A stretch of DNA of 64,000 nt from Komarekiella delphini-convector SJRDD-AB1 (GTDB lineage Bacteria; Cyanobacteriota; Cyanobacteriia; Cyanobacteriales; Nostocaceae). Positions 56,120 through 64,000 of the stretch are shown in pieces. The notes under the pieces were generated by a model that was not told the origin of the DNA, ran no database searches, and saw only the letters and a program-made list of their open reading frames with translations. Every line of letters starts with the position of its first letter. Position 1 is the stretch's first letter. The DNA is taken from positions 1 through 64,000 of the forward strand of contig NZ_VJXY01000041.1 of NCBI RefSeq assembly GCF_014831675.1, given 5' to 3'. The position numbers were made by a program, and so were the translations under genes.

Positions 56120-56920
56120 ATGGCTAACAATATCAAACAACAAATTCAATCCGATCTACAACAAGCCAAAGAAACCGGACAGTTAAGAACTGAAAGGATT
56201 CGAGAAATTGTCAAAGCCGCAGTTTCTCAGGTAGCTTCTGAATTTAAAGAAGGTTCAAGTGAACTTCGTGGACTTGTTAAAGATGCTGTATCTGCTGTGA
56301 TTGAAAACTTTCAAGAAAAAGGTACTGAACTCAAAGAAGAAGTGACAGCATCGATTGAAGGTGCGCTAGAAGGTGTTAACGCTAAAAGACACGAAGCTAT
56401 TGTTAAAACTCAAACAGATTTGAAGAGACTACAAGCTCAATTAGATGGTGAAGAGGAACAACTCCAGCAAGAGGTTGATGTAATTTTGGCAGAGATTGAA
56501 GAGACTGGTAAAGAAAGCACTGATGGGACAAAAACTGCAATTGATTCTGCTGTCAATTCCATCAAAAACAGTGAAGAAGTAAGCTTGTTAAAGAAACGCT
56601 ATGCTCAACTGCAAGCGCAACTAGCGATTGTGCGAGCTAATTTAGCTGCACGCTACGGCGGACGTTCTATGGAGGTTCAAGATTATCTAGACGAGGCTAA
56701 ACACTGGTATGGTCAAGCTCGTCCACAAGCTGAAAATATGGCTGTACAAGTAGAACAGAAGCGATCGCAACTAGAAGATAAACTTGGTGAAGCTGGTACA
56801 TCTATAGCGAGAAAAGAGCGCCAGATTAAACAAACATTAAGAGAGTTACTGCTCACCGCAGCTGATTTATTCAAAGAAAAAGAACCTGCTGATAAAGAGC
56901 ACGATATTGTTCACAAGTAG
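56120..56920 (+). CDS. Coiled-coil protein of unknown function
   Basis: A 266-residue, highly helical, Glu/Lys/Gln-rich protein that starts MANNIKQQIQSDLQQAKETGQLRTERIREIVKAAVSQV. Most of its length has coiled-coil character (about 90-160 and 185-250), with apolipoprotein-like amphipathic repeats. There is no signal peptide or membrane span. The ATG at 56120 is preferred over a TTG two codons upstream. Database labels such as histidine kinase would be wrong, as no kinase motif is present. A strong terminator follows. Confidence 0.65.
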   Translation: MANNIKQQIQSDLQQAKETGQLRTERIREIVKAAVSQVASEFKEGSSELRGLVKDAVSAVIENFQEKGTELKEEVTASIEGALEGVNAKRHEAIVKTQTDLKRLQAQLDGEEEQLQQEVDVILAEIEETGKESTDGTKTAIDSAVNSIKNSEEVSLLKKRYAQLQAQLAIVRANLAARYGGRSMEVQDYLDEAKHWYGQARPQAENMAVQVEQKRSQLEDKLGEAGTSIARKERQIKQTLRELLLTAADLFKEKEPADKEHDIVHK

Positions 56921-57004
56921 ACTGCATCTAAAAATAACCCGACATGGTGTTTGTCACGAGGAATGTACACGAAGGTAACGTTAACTTAGTAGATAGCATA
57001 AAAA

Positions 57005-57032
57005 AATAGGGTGGATATACTCCACCCTATTT
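57005..57032 (+). terminator. Rho-independent terminator
   Basis: AATAGGGTGGA pairs perfectly with TCCACCCTATT around a TATAC loop, followed by TTGTTTG. It lies about 85 bases after the coiled-coil gene. Confidence 0.8.
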
Positions 57033-57144
57033 TGTTTGCTTGAGAAGAAATTTTGAATATTTAATAATAACTTATATTGTAATTACAAAAATTATTAATG
57101 GGTAATGGTAGTGTTACAACCATTACCCAAATTAACATCAGTTA

Positions 57145-57336
57145 TTAGTAAGTCCCTGGCTGTCTATCAAGTTGTTCTTCATGCTTGGCAATCACCCAAA
57201 CTGCATGAATACTACCAGGAAGCCAACCTAAAAGGGTCAGCAACACATTAATAATTAGCGTTGGGCCAACTCCAACTGTGAGAAAAACGCCTAAAGGAGG
57301 CACTACCAAACCTAGAAGAAAACGAACTAGTTTCAT
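57145..57336 (-). CDS. YqaE/Pmp3-family membrane protein
   Basis: A 63-residue protein with two hydrophobic spans (about 3-22 and 26-51) and the family sequence LLGLVVPPLGVFLTVGVGPTLIINVLLTLLGWLPGSIHAVWVI. Pmp3-type proteins affect membrane potential and salt or cold tolerance in other organisms. In this organism the role is inferred only. It is 160 bases from a holin-like gene on the same strand. Confidence 0.88.
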   Translation of the reverse strand: MKLVRFLLGLVVPPLGVFLTVGVGPTLIINVLLTLLGWLPGSIHAVWVIAKHEEQLDRQPGTY

Positions 57337-57495
57337 GATTTTGTTACAACTTTGTGATTTTGTTTAATTACATTCTCTTGAAGATACCGAATTAGAAAAT
57401 CCATCTAATGAATTATCTTAATTCGGAGATTTATTTGGAGTAGAGACATGAAGATATAAATAAAATATATTTAGTGTTTCTACTCCTAATGATAT

Positions 57496-57894
57496 TTATC
57501 TTGAGGGTAATTCACCTTGGGTTTTTACGTCGCTACCGCTGCTTAACAGATTTTTTTCAACAAAGTAGTTGTTAATGAATGTGTTAGCAAAAGTTAGAAT
57601 TACTGGCCCGACAAGAAAACCGATAATTCCACTAACTGAGAACCCAGGAACTAACACTGCTGCTAACCAAAAACATAAACCGTTGATAACGAGCGAAAAT
57701 GCTCCAAATGATAGAAAATTCAGCGGTAAAGACAACGCAGAAAGAACCGGCTTTACTGAACCGTTAATCAGACCAACTACTACAGCGGCAATCATAGCTG
57801 CTGGAAAGTTAGCAATGTTAACGCCCGGAACAACTAAATCAACAATCAACAGGCTCAAGGCTGTAGCTAGCGCGGTTAAAAATGGTGTCAACAT
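57496..57894 (-). CDS. Phage-holin-4-type small membrane protein
   Basis: A 132-residue protein with four hydrophobic spans, resembling the phage_holin_4_2 family (VVGLINGSVKPVLSALSLPLNFLSFGAFSLVINGLCFWLAAVLVPGF). Members are chromosomal membrane proteins and are not usually linked to phages. A hydrophilic tail of about 20 residues closes the protein. Neighbouring Pmp3-type protein suggests an envelope stress role, but this is inference. Confidence 0.75.
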   Translation of the reverse strand: MLTPFLTALATALSLLIVDLVVPGVNIANFPAAMIAAVVVGLINGSVKPVLSALSLPLNFLSFGAFSLVINGLCFWLAAVLVPGFSVSGIIGFLVGPVILTFANTFINNYFVEKNLLSSGSDVKTQGELPSR

Positions 57895-58226
57895 CCTTTT
57901 TACCTAATAACTAAAGAGATTTACTTTGTAAGGTGCTTACCTCATCTTCAGCTATGCGCTAGACTTTAACCTCTCTTGGAAGATAGAATTTGCTTCTACC
58001 ATTTGGCCGATTATTGAGAAAATGGAGTCTTTAAACTCACATTTTGCATCAATGGCATTATTGCGATTTTTGTAAAGTAAGTATTACCAATTTTTTACTA
58101 AAAGGCTGGTTCTACCGTTGGTAGTAATTACCGCCCTACACTTATTGAGAATGGTACAAGAATCTATTACATTTGTTGAACGCACTCAGTAAATTTTAAG
58201 ATTAATTTAATAAAACAGTGCGTAGA
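57895..58226. other. Spacer upstream of the holin-like gene
   Basis: About 330 bases between two minus-strand genes. It should contain the promoter of the holin-like gene on the left. I see no gene, RNA or repeat that I can support. Confidence 0.4.
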
Positions 58227-58568
58227 CTACTCCGATTTTTCGGCTTCAGGTTTATAGTAAAGAGCTGATTTATACAACACTTGTTCTTGATGAGTTTCTA
58301 AAATGCAATCAGACAAGGGGTAAGTTACACAACTAACAACATAACCAGCCTGAATTTCATTTAAGCGCAGAAATTTCTGCTCACTTTGATCAACTTCACC
58401 ACTAATGAGTTTAGTAACACAAGCAGAACATTCACCTTGCTTACACCCAGATGGTAGACGGATACCAGCTTCTTCTGCTAGATCAAGAATATATTGATCG
58501 TCTGGTACTTGAATGGTGCGATCCAATCCAAGTGCAGGATTAATAAGTCGGACTTGATAAACTGCCAT
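58227..58568 (-). CDS. Plant-type [2Fe-2S] ferredoxin with C-terminal extension
   Basis: A 113-residue ferredoxin. Cluster ligands are in SGCKQGECSACVTKL (three Cys, about 40-50) and SCVTYPLSDC (about 80). The C-terminal tail (about 25 residues, HQEQVLYKSALYYKPEAEKSE) is longer than in photosynthetic PetF. The ATG at 58568 is preferred; an upstream ATG would add nine residues with no family match. It may serve a specialised electron transfer; its reductase or partner is unknown. It lies 93 bases before tex-like gene's stop on the same strand. Confidence 0.82.
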   Translation of the reverse strand: MAVYQVRLINPALGLDRTIQVPDDQYILDLAEEAGIRLPSGCKQGECSACVTKLISGEVDQSEQKFLRLNEIQAGYVVSCVTYPLSDCILETHQEQVLYKSALYYKPEAEKSE

Positions 58569-58603
58569 CAACTGTTTCTGAGTAACTAAAAACATTTTAC
58601 GGC

Positions 58604-58649
58604 TTGTAGTTAGTGCTTTAGCGCTAAAGCGCTAAAGCACTAACTACAA
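58604..58649. repeat. Perfect 46-base palindrome between tex and ferredoxin gene
   Basis: TTGTAGTTAGTGCTTTAGCGC and its exact complement GCGCTAAAGCACTAACTACAA flank a TAAA loop. It lies just after the tex stop on the minus strand and just before the ferredoxin start. It belongs with GTAGT...ACTAC hairpins seen elsewhere in the window. Confidence 0.8.
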
Positions 58650-58660
58650 ACTTTATAAAT

Positions 58661-60817
58661 TTATTGTTTAACTGCTTTCATTGACAAACTAATCCGCTTG
58701 AGTTTCTCGTTAACTTCTAACACCTGTACTTTGACAACTTGTCCGACTTTGACAACTTTTTTGGGATCATCTACGAATCTGTCTGTTAGTTGGGAGATAT
58801 GCACCAAACCATCTTGATGCACACCAATATCAACAAACGCGCCGAAGTTAGCGACATTGGTGATGATTCCCTCTAGTTCCATCCCCACTTGCAAATCCCT
58901 AATTTCCTTAATTCCTTCTTTGAAGGTGGCATACTTAAACTCTGCACGAGGATCTCTACCTGGTTTTTCCAGTTCGCTAAGAATGTCACGCAGTGTGGGT
59001 TCACCAACGGTATCGGTAACGTATTTTTTGAGGTTAGTTTTTTTAAGTTTTTCGGCAATTTGTGTGACTTGATTTAATGGCACACTCAAATCTGATGCGA
59101 TCGCCTCTACTACAGGATAACTCTCTGGATGCACAGCTGTATTATCCAGAGGATTATCACCGCCACGAATTCGCAAAAAACCCGCCGCTTGTTCAAAGGC
59201 TTTTGGCCCCAACTTCGCAACTTTCAAGAGTTGTCGGCGATTTTTAAAGGCTCCATGCTGGTTACGATAGGCGACAATATTATTGGCAACCGTTCCTGTA
59301 ATCCCAGAGACAGAAGTCAAAAGTTCCTTAGAAGCAGTGTTCAAGTCCACACCAACGTAGTTAACGCAGCTTTCTACAGTTTCATCCAACTTCTTCTTCA
59401 ATAACTTTTGATCAACATCGTGCTGGTATTGTCCCACGCCAATCGATTTGGGATCGATTTTCACGAGTTCCGCCAAGGGATCTTGTAAGCGGCGACCGAT
59501 ACTAATTGCGCCGCGCACGGTAACATCTAAATCGGGAAACTCTTCTAGTGCTACTTTGCTAGCAGAATATATAGATGCGCCAGATTCATTCACCATCACC
59601 TTAATGGGTTTACGTTCTGTAGTTTGCAGCAGTTGGTCAACAAATTCCTCTGTCTCGCGGGATGCTGTACCATTACCAATAGCAATTAATTCAATCTTGT
59701 ATTTCTCAATCAAATTTTTGATAGTTTGTGCAGCTTTCAATCTTTGTTCAGCCGCTTGGTGAGGAAACACCGCTTGGTATTCCAAAAATTTCCCCGTTTG
59801 ATCGAGTACTGCAACTTTACACCCAGTTCTAAATCCGGGATCTATTGCTAGGGTTGGTTTCATCCCTGCTGGTGCAGATAGCAGCAACTCCCGCAAATTC
59901 GCTTCAAATGTCTTGATAGATTCAATATCTGCATAGGTTTTTATCTCAGAAATCACTTCCCCTGTCAAGGAAGCTTTCATCAGCCGATTGAATGCATCCT
60001 TCAGCATCGCCTGATAAAAATCCCGAACTGTACGGACTTTCGTTTTTATCTCTTGCGTTTCCAGATAGGAAAGTACTACATCCTCATCGAAGGTAATTTC
60101 AAAGCTTAATACTTTTTCAGTTTCACCCCGACATAACGCCAGCATATTGTGGGGTGCAATATTTTTTACCTTCATTTGATAGTTACGGTACATTTCAAAT
60201 TTGGTTGTACCTTCGGGATAATCATCTTTAATCCGGGAGATGAATACCCCTTCATCTAAAAGATATTCGCGGATATATGCGCGTAATTCAGCTTTTTCTG
60301 CCACCTCTTCCGCTAAGATATCAGCAGCACCTTTGAGCGCTTCATCTGCTGTTTTGACTCCCTGCTCCGAAATATACTTGGCTGCTTCCTCGGTTAATGA
60401 CGGCGATACAGTATTTTTCGCATTCAGTGATTTAATAAACTCCGCTAGGGGTTCGAGTCCTTTTTCTCTAGCGATGGTGGCGCGGGTACGTCGCTTTGGT
60501 CGATAGGGTAAGTATAAATCCTCAAGTTCAGTTTTTTGTAAACAGGATGTGATTTTCGCTTTGAGTTCATCTGTGAGTTTACCTTGCTCGGCGATCGCAT
60601 TTAAAATTACCGATTTCCGTTCTTCTAATTCTGTTAAGTAAGTATACCTATCTGACAAATCGCGCAGTTGCACTTCATTCATTTCATTAGTGCGCTCTTT
60701 GCGGTAACGTGCAATGAAAGGAATTGTTGCACCCTCCGCTAAAAGTTCTAGCGCGTTTTGCACCTGATGAGGTTTGAGATTTAGTTCAGTTGCCAGTGAT
60801 TGAGGAATGTTCAGCAT
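58661..60817 (-). CDS. tex: Tex-like RNA-binding transcription accessory protein
   Basis: A 718-residue cytosolic protein related to Spt6, affecting transcription and RNA turnover. Order of domains: N-terminal helical Tex region (EGATIPFIARYRKERTNEMNEVQLRDL), the YqgF-like RNase H fold (APAGMKPTLAIDPGFRTGCKVAVLD, about 315-340), helix-hairpin-helix pair (VDLNTASKELLTSVSGITGTVANNIVAYR and NRRQLLKVAKLGPKAFEQAAGFLRIRGG), and a C-terminal S1 RNA-binding domain (VGMELEGIITNVANFGAFVDIGVHQDGLVHISQL). All domains are intact. It is monocistronic. Confidence 0.93.
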   Translation of the reverse strand: MLNIPQSLATELNLKPHQVQNALELLAEGATIPFIARYRKERTNEMNEVQLRDLSDRYTYLTELEERKSVILNAIAEQGKLTDELKAKITSCLQKTELEDLYLPYRPKRRTRATIAREKGLEPLAEFIKSLNAKNTVSPSLTEEAAKYISEQGVKTADEALKGAADILAEEVAEKAELRAYIREYLLDEGVFISRIKDDYPEGTTKFEMYRNYQMKVKNIAPHNMLALCRGETEKVLSFEITFDEDVVLSYLETQEIKTKVRTVRDFYQAMLKDAFNRLMKASLTGEVISEIKTYADIESIKTFEANLRELLLSAPAGMKPTLAIDPGFRTGCKVAVLDQTGKFLEYQAVFPHQAAEQRLKAAQTIKNLIEKYKIELIAIGNGTASRETEEFVDQLLQTTERKPIKVMVNESGASIYSASKVALEEFPDLDVTVRGAISIGRRLQDPLAELVKIDPKSIGVGQYQHDVDQKLLKKKLDETVESCVNYVGVDLNTASKELLTSVSGITGTVANNIVAYRNQHGAFKNRRQLLKVAKLGPKAFEQAAGFLRIRGGDNPLDNTAVHPESYPVVEAIASDLSVPLNQVTQIAEKLKKTNLKKYVTDTVGEPTLRDILSELEKPGRDPRAEFKYATFKEGIKEIRDLQVGMELEGIITNVANFGAFVDIGVHQDGLVHISQLTDRFVDDPKKVVKVGQVVKVQVLEVNEKLKRISLSMKAVKQ

Positions 60818-61062
60818 CGGGTGTCTAAATATAAATTGAAAATGCTACTCCTAAAGGTAATATGCTAGATCGTTCTTTTGGCACAACCTCAAAGTTTTAA
60901 GCTAATCTACTAGATGATTGCGTAATCTTGAATAATTACGCTGTTATTTCAAATGGAGTATTGTACCTAAAACCTTCTTGGAGGTAAAATAAACCACGAT
61001 TCTCCAAACAGTATCAGTCTGTTTGATAAACCCTTCGGACTTTAGTTCAGAGGTTATTATAA

Positions 61063-61317
61063 ATGCCTTTGTTTTTTTTGATTCCACTGTGTACTGCTTT
61101 AGTAACTGGCTATTTATTTAAAAAGCGTAATGATGAAATCGCTTACCTTGCAGATGTGTTTGCAGTTATCAGCTTGATTTTGAGTTTGGTCTTAGCGCCT
61201 TGGCAGATCCAGCTTGTGCTGTTGATTATTGTGCTCATCAGTACTAACAGACTCTTGCAGAAGAATGAGCATAAACAAACTGAAGCTACAGGAAAACCAC
61301 CAAGACCAATTAAATAA
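61063..61317 (+). CDS. Small hydrophobic protein of unknown function
   Basis: An 84-residue protein with three hydrophobic segments (about 2-19, 27-45 and 48-63) and a basic hydrophilic tail. I recognise no family. The spans are separated by RNDEIAYLADVF, which resembles small cyanobacterial membrane proteins. It starts 245 bases from the divergent tex gene. Confidence 0.55.
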   Translation: MPLFFLIPLCTALVTGYLFKKRNDEIAYLADVFAVISLILSLVLAPWQIQLVLLIIVLISTNRLLQKNEHKQTEATGKPPRPIK

Positions 61318-62221
61318 TACTGCTTACTATGACCTAATTTTATCTCAAACTCAGAATACTGAGATTAAATTACACGTAGCTAAAAGGTTTAATCTAGGAA
61401 GGTGAATTTCCTAGGGGATAAATTATAGCAATTAAAGAGTAGTCACCACATTTCTAATGGTAATGGGCGCAATTAAGTAACACAAGAGACTGTATCTTAC
61501 CAAAAATTACTCGTGTACTGAGATAGTAAGGCGATCGCCCTTCTCTTTGTATAGTTTTAATAGGCGTTAATGCTGTTTTTGTGACCGTTACTAACCATAC
61601 CCAATACTTTAATTTGAGAAGTTTTTAGGTTATTTAAAGCTTGCCTTAGCACAAAGTAGTTTGTTTTATCAATTCTCACTCCCAGTAAACCGCCGGACAA
61701 TACCCAAAAATGCCTTATTAAAGCTAATATCAACAGAACTTTGATTAAAAGTTCAATTATTTATAATATTAACTACCAATAAATGTACAAAATGTACAAA
61801 TTTTTAAGTTTAAAAATTTATATATAACAGAATATTTATTTTGTGAAGATTTGGTTTAAAGATATTATCAATAAATAAATTTTTGATGAAGTACAACAGT
61901 CAATTTGAAACATTGTTTTCTCGTGGTAATCTAGTAGATAATTACATGTAACAATAATTTTTAAACATAGTTCTTTAGGGAAAAATTACATGTAGTGAGA
62001 AAAAATAAATAAAGAAAGCAATTGACTATCAGATTAAGCCATCTACTTACGTGTTAGTATTAAATTATACTTAAGTTTTTCATAGATTTCAGTGTTTAAT
62101 AAAGATAGCCTATACAAACTCAAACGAGTATAAATTCTTAATTAATCAGCTTTGCTACTGGCATAGCTTGCAGATAAGTCTGTGAGCCTGTTAAGACTTT
62201 TTTAACTCTACTATCAAATAT
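61318..62221. other. Long AT-rich leader region of the FAD oxidoreductase gene
   Basis: About 900 bases with no supported gene. A dyad TGTAC-AAAAT-GTACA lies at 61784-61798. ATTACATGTA occurs twice (near 61941-61950 and 61986-61995). A GTA-N8-TAC site lies at 62057-62070. The length, the AT content and the repeated short palindromes suggest a complex promoter, but no protein or RNA could be identified. Confidence 0.5.
62057..62070 (+). promoter_or_regulatory. Candidate NtcA-binding site with downstream -10
   Basis: GTA-TTAAATTA-TAC matches the NtcA consensus, and TTTAAT (62095-62100) follows after 24 bases, inside the 20-24 range of class II NtcA promoters. It is 151 bases upstream of the FAD oxidoreductase start. 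One match per about 4 kb is expected by chance. Confidence 0.35.
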
Positions 62222-63517
62222 ATGAATATAGGCATTATCGGCGGCGGAATGATGGGGTTAGCTTTAGCTTACCGTCTTTCACAAGAAGGTCATAAAATAA
62301 CTGTATTTGAGAGCAACAAACAACTCGGTGGGCTTACCACTCATTATGATTACGGCCCCTTTGTCTGGGATCGTTTTTATCATGTCATTTTACCGTCAGA
62401 TAAAGACTTAATCAATTTTATTAAAGAAATTGGACTGGGGGACAAGCTGCGTTGGCGTCCAACTCTGACAGGATGCTATATAGATCAAAAATTGTATTCG
62501 ATTAGTAACACCATAGAATTTCTGCGCTTTCCGCCGCTGACTCTTATCGGAAAGATGCGCTTGGCAATCACTCTGTTGTATGGATCACGAATCAAAAACT
62601 GGCTTAAACTTGAGAAAATTCCTGTTGAAGATTGGCTTTTGAAACTTTCAGGCAGGAATACATACGAAAAGCTTTGGAAACCTTTACTATTAGCCAAAGT
62701 TGGGGAAAACTATAAGCGTGTCTCAGCTGTCTTTATTTGGGCTTATATCAAACGTTTGTTTTCAGCCCGTGATTCATCATTGCATAAAGAACAACTTGGT
62801 TATGTTGAGGGCGGTTACAAGACTGTTTTTGACCAGTTAGAAAAATTAATTAGTGCTGCTGGCGGCAATATCTGCACAGGTGCGACAGTTGAATACATTG
62901 CACCTTGTGCAGAAGGTGGGATGTGGATCGAACATAATGGTGTAAAAGAGCATTTTGACAAAGCAATTTTTACTGGGCCAGTCAATCTTCTACAACATAT
63001 TACAGCTCCAGATTTGGTAAATGTTGCAGGTACAAGCGACAAAGTGGAATATTTAGGTGTCATTTGCATGGCACTGATTACCCGTAAACCATTAGTTCCT
63101 TATTACGTAGTAAATCTTGCAGACCAACGTATTCCTTTTACAGGAGTAATTGGTATGAGTAACTTAGTTGCGTTAAAGGAAACAGCAGGACTACACATCA
63201 CCTATTTCCCAAAATACATACATTTTAAAGACCCTCTTTTCCAAAAATCGGATGATGAGTTACTAAAGATGTTTTTCCAGGGACTACGTTTGATATTCCC
63301 AGATATCAATACAGATGACATTGTAGTAGCACACATTAATCGTGCCACAAAAATCCAACCGTTGCAGGTTTTAAACTACTCAAAATTGGTTCCTAAAATT
63401 GCTACTGAACACGAAGATTTTTTGATTCTTAATAATTCACAGTTTGTAAGTGACACACTGAATAACAATACAGTTGTCCATCATGTGAACGAATTTATGA
63501 AAAAATCGTTTTTATGA
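62222..63517 (+). CDS. FAD-dependent oxidoreductase (amine-oxidase-like)
   Basis: A 431-residue flavoprotein of the NAD(P)/FAD-dependent, amine oxidase-like superfamily. The Rossmann motif IGIIGGGMMGLALAYRLSQEGHKITVFESNKQLGGLTTHYDYGPFVWDRFYHVI (about 3-57) is clear. Its helical domain has FYHV and WKPLLLAKVGENYKRVSAVFIWAYIKR. The end (INRATKIQPLQVLNYSKL) resembles relatives of protoporphyrinogen oxidase and UDP-galactopyranose mutase-like proteins found in polysaccharide or carotenoid loci. The substrate is not predictable. No partner gene is adjacent before trmFO. Confidence 0.8.
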   Translation: MNIGIIGGGMMGLALAYRLSQEGHKITVFESNKQLGGLTTHYDYGPFVWDRFYHVILPSDKDLINFIKEIGLGDKLRWRPTLTGCYIDQKLYSISNTIEFLRFPPLTLIGKMRLAITLLYGSRIKNWLKLEKIPVEDWLLKLSGRNTYEKLWKPLLLAKVGENYKRVSAVFIWAYIKRLFSARDSSLHKEQLGYVEGGYKTVFDQLEKLISAAGGNICTGATVEYIAPCAEGGMWIEHNGVKEHFDKAIFTGPVNLLQHITAPDLVNVAGTSDKVEYLGVICMALITRKPLVPYYVVNLADQRIPFTGVIGMSNLVALKETAGLHITYFPKYIHFKDPLFQKSDDELLKMFFQGLRLIFPDINTDDIVVAHINRATKIQPLQVLNYSKLVPKIATEHEDFLILNNSQFVSDTLNNNTVVHHVNEFMKKSFL

Positions 63518-63781
63518 TTTGGAGAATTTCAGACAAATAATTCTCAGTTTTGGGCAGGCGATCGCTGTTTAATTTGGTTAATTAGCTGACTCCAGATTAT
63601 ATCCAATCTGGACTCAATATTTACTGGACTTGCGCTCGCCAAGGCTCTGGATGATAACCTGAGCAAATCTCAAGCAGCTGATTCAAAATGTCTATCCTGT
63701 GAAGAATTATCTTATGATTGTTAATATACACACATCCCCAGCAAATTATTTTTAACGGAACTAGTAATTAAAAAATTAACC

Positions 63782-64000
63782 ATGCATCAACAACCAATAC
63801 AAGTAATTGGAGGTGGACTAGCTGGAACAGAAGCAGCTTGGCAAATAGCTCAAGCTGGAGTGTCGGTGATTCTGCATGAAATGCGTCCAAAACGCTTTAG
63901 CCCTGCTCATCATACAGAGCATCTGGCAGAATTAGTATGTAGTAATTCCTTTGGGGCAATGGCAAGCGATCGCGCCGCTGGATTATTGCACGAAGAATTG
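63782..64000 (+). CDS. trmFO: Methylenetetrahydrofolate-tRNA-(uracil-54-C5) methyltransferase TrmFO, N-terminal part (window edge)
   Basis: The frame from ATG 63782 is open to the window edge, 73 codons. It makes 5-methyluridine at position 54 of tRNA using methylenetetrahydrofolate and FADH2. The sequence [21 protein letters not shown] (Rossmann FAD motif), then [27 protein letters not shown], is diagnostic for TrmFO. The rest of the protein lies beyond the window. Confidence 0.93.
   Translation, partial: MHQQPIQVIGGGLAGTEAAWQIAQAGVSVILHEMRPKRFSPAHHTEHLAELVCSNSFGAMASDRAAGLLHEEL

Noticed and set aside
56120-56920. Histidine kinase label for the coiled-coil protein
   Set aside because: No H-box, N-box or G-box is present; only helical coiled-coil sequence is visible.
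57496-57894. Holin-like gene as evidence for a prophage
   Set aside because: The phage_holin_4_2 family is common on chromosomes, and no other phage genes are near.

Overview
The window is chromosomal DNA of a filamentous, probably heterocyst-forming cyanobacterium of the Nostoc/Anabaena type. The signs are very frequent HIP1-type GCGATCGC octamers, heptameric short tandem repeats between genes, photosynthesis genes (petG, cytochromes c, heme oxygenase, phytoene desaturase and synthase) and a cluster matching the hormogonium polysaccharide (hps) locus described in filamentous cyanobacteria. The DNA is a patchwork of short operons and single genes on both strands, separated by repeat-rich spacers.

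Layout. 1-0.6 kb: the end of an IS5-type insertion sequence sitting in a sugar-nucleotide dehydratase/epimerase gene. 1.2-5.6 kb: nagZ, then the carotenoid pair crtP-crtB, whose frames overlap by 17 bases. 5.8-8.6 kb: tRNA-Ser, an amino-acid-type ABC substrate-binding lipoprotein behind a candidate NtcA box, and an outer-membrane barrel protein. 9.1-13.4 kb: a beta-lactamase-like protein divergent from an NlpC/P60 murein endopeptidase, a polyprenyl-phosphate-type glycosyltransferase, an MFS exporter and tRNA-Arg. 13.4-19.2 kb: moaC, small conserved proteins, an ABA4-like membrane protein, a CobW-family GTPase and heme oxygenase. 19.8-28.7 kb: glmM followed by six genes for polysaccharide assembly, including the probable hpsL-hpsM-hpsN-hpsO-hpsP. 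28.9-29.6 kb: a ParDE toxin-antitoxin pair bracketed by two copies of the 3' end of hpsP. 29.6-33 kb: a membrane protein, a 1-Cys peroxiredoxin and dhaK-dhaL. 33.4-39.3 kb: a Ser/Thr kinase, a large dynamin-like GTPase and two apparently orphan antitoxins (Phd-like and HicB-like). 39.5-47.7 kb: housekeeping genes (ygfZ, cysK, hisH, rsmD, petG, a cytochrome c) and a peptidase C15 gene broken by an in-frame stop. 48-53.3 kb: a GldA/GldF/GldG-like ABC system with a DUF4340 protein, then purU. 53.3-64 kb: a truncated CHAT-protease gene, an aldo/keto reductase with cytochrome c6, small membrane and coiled-coil proteins, a ferredoxin, tex, an FAD oxidoreductase and the start of trmFO.

How the parts fit. 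Cell-surface polysaccharide is the largest theme: glmM supplies amino-sugar precursor, the hps-type genes encode the polymerase-like membrane protein and glycosyltransferases, and the NlpC/P60 and beta-lactamase-like proteins act at the cell wall. A second theme is tetrapyrrole, carotenoid and electron-transport functions. The most notable signals are genome-dynamics events: parDE between duplicated ends of a glycosyltransferase gene, a 100-base MITE-like element inside another repeat whose empty site is preserved 40 kb away, repeat DNA inside coding sequences (hpsP, gldG-like), and decayed CHAT and C15 peptidase genes. I found no CRISPR array and no obvious prophage. No clearly new multi-gene system stands out; the dynamin-like GTPase and the GldAFG-DUF4340 operon are the best candidates for uncharacterised function.
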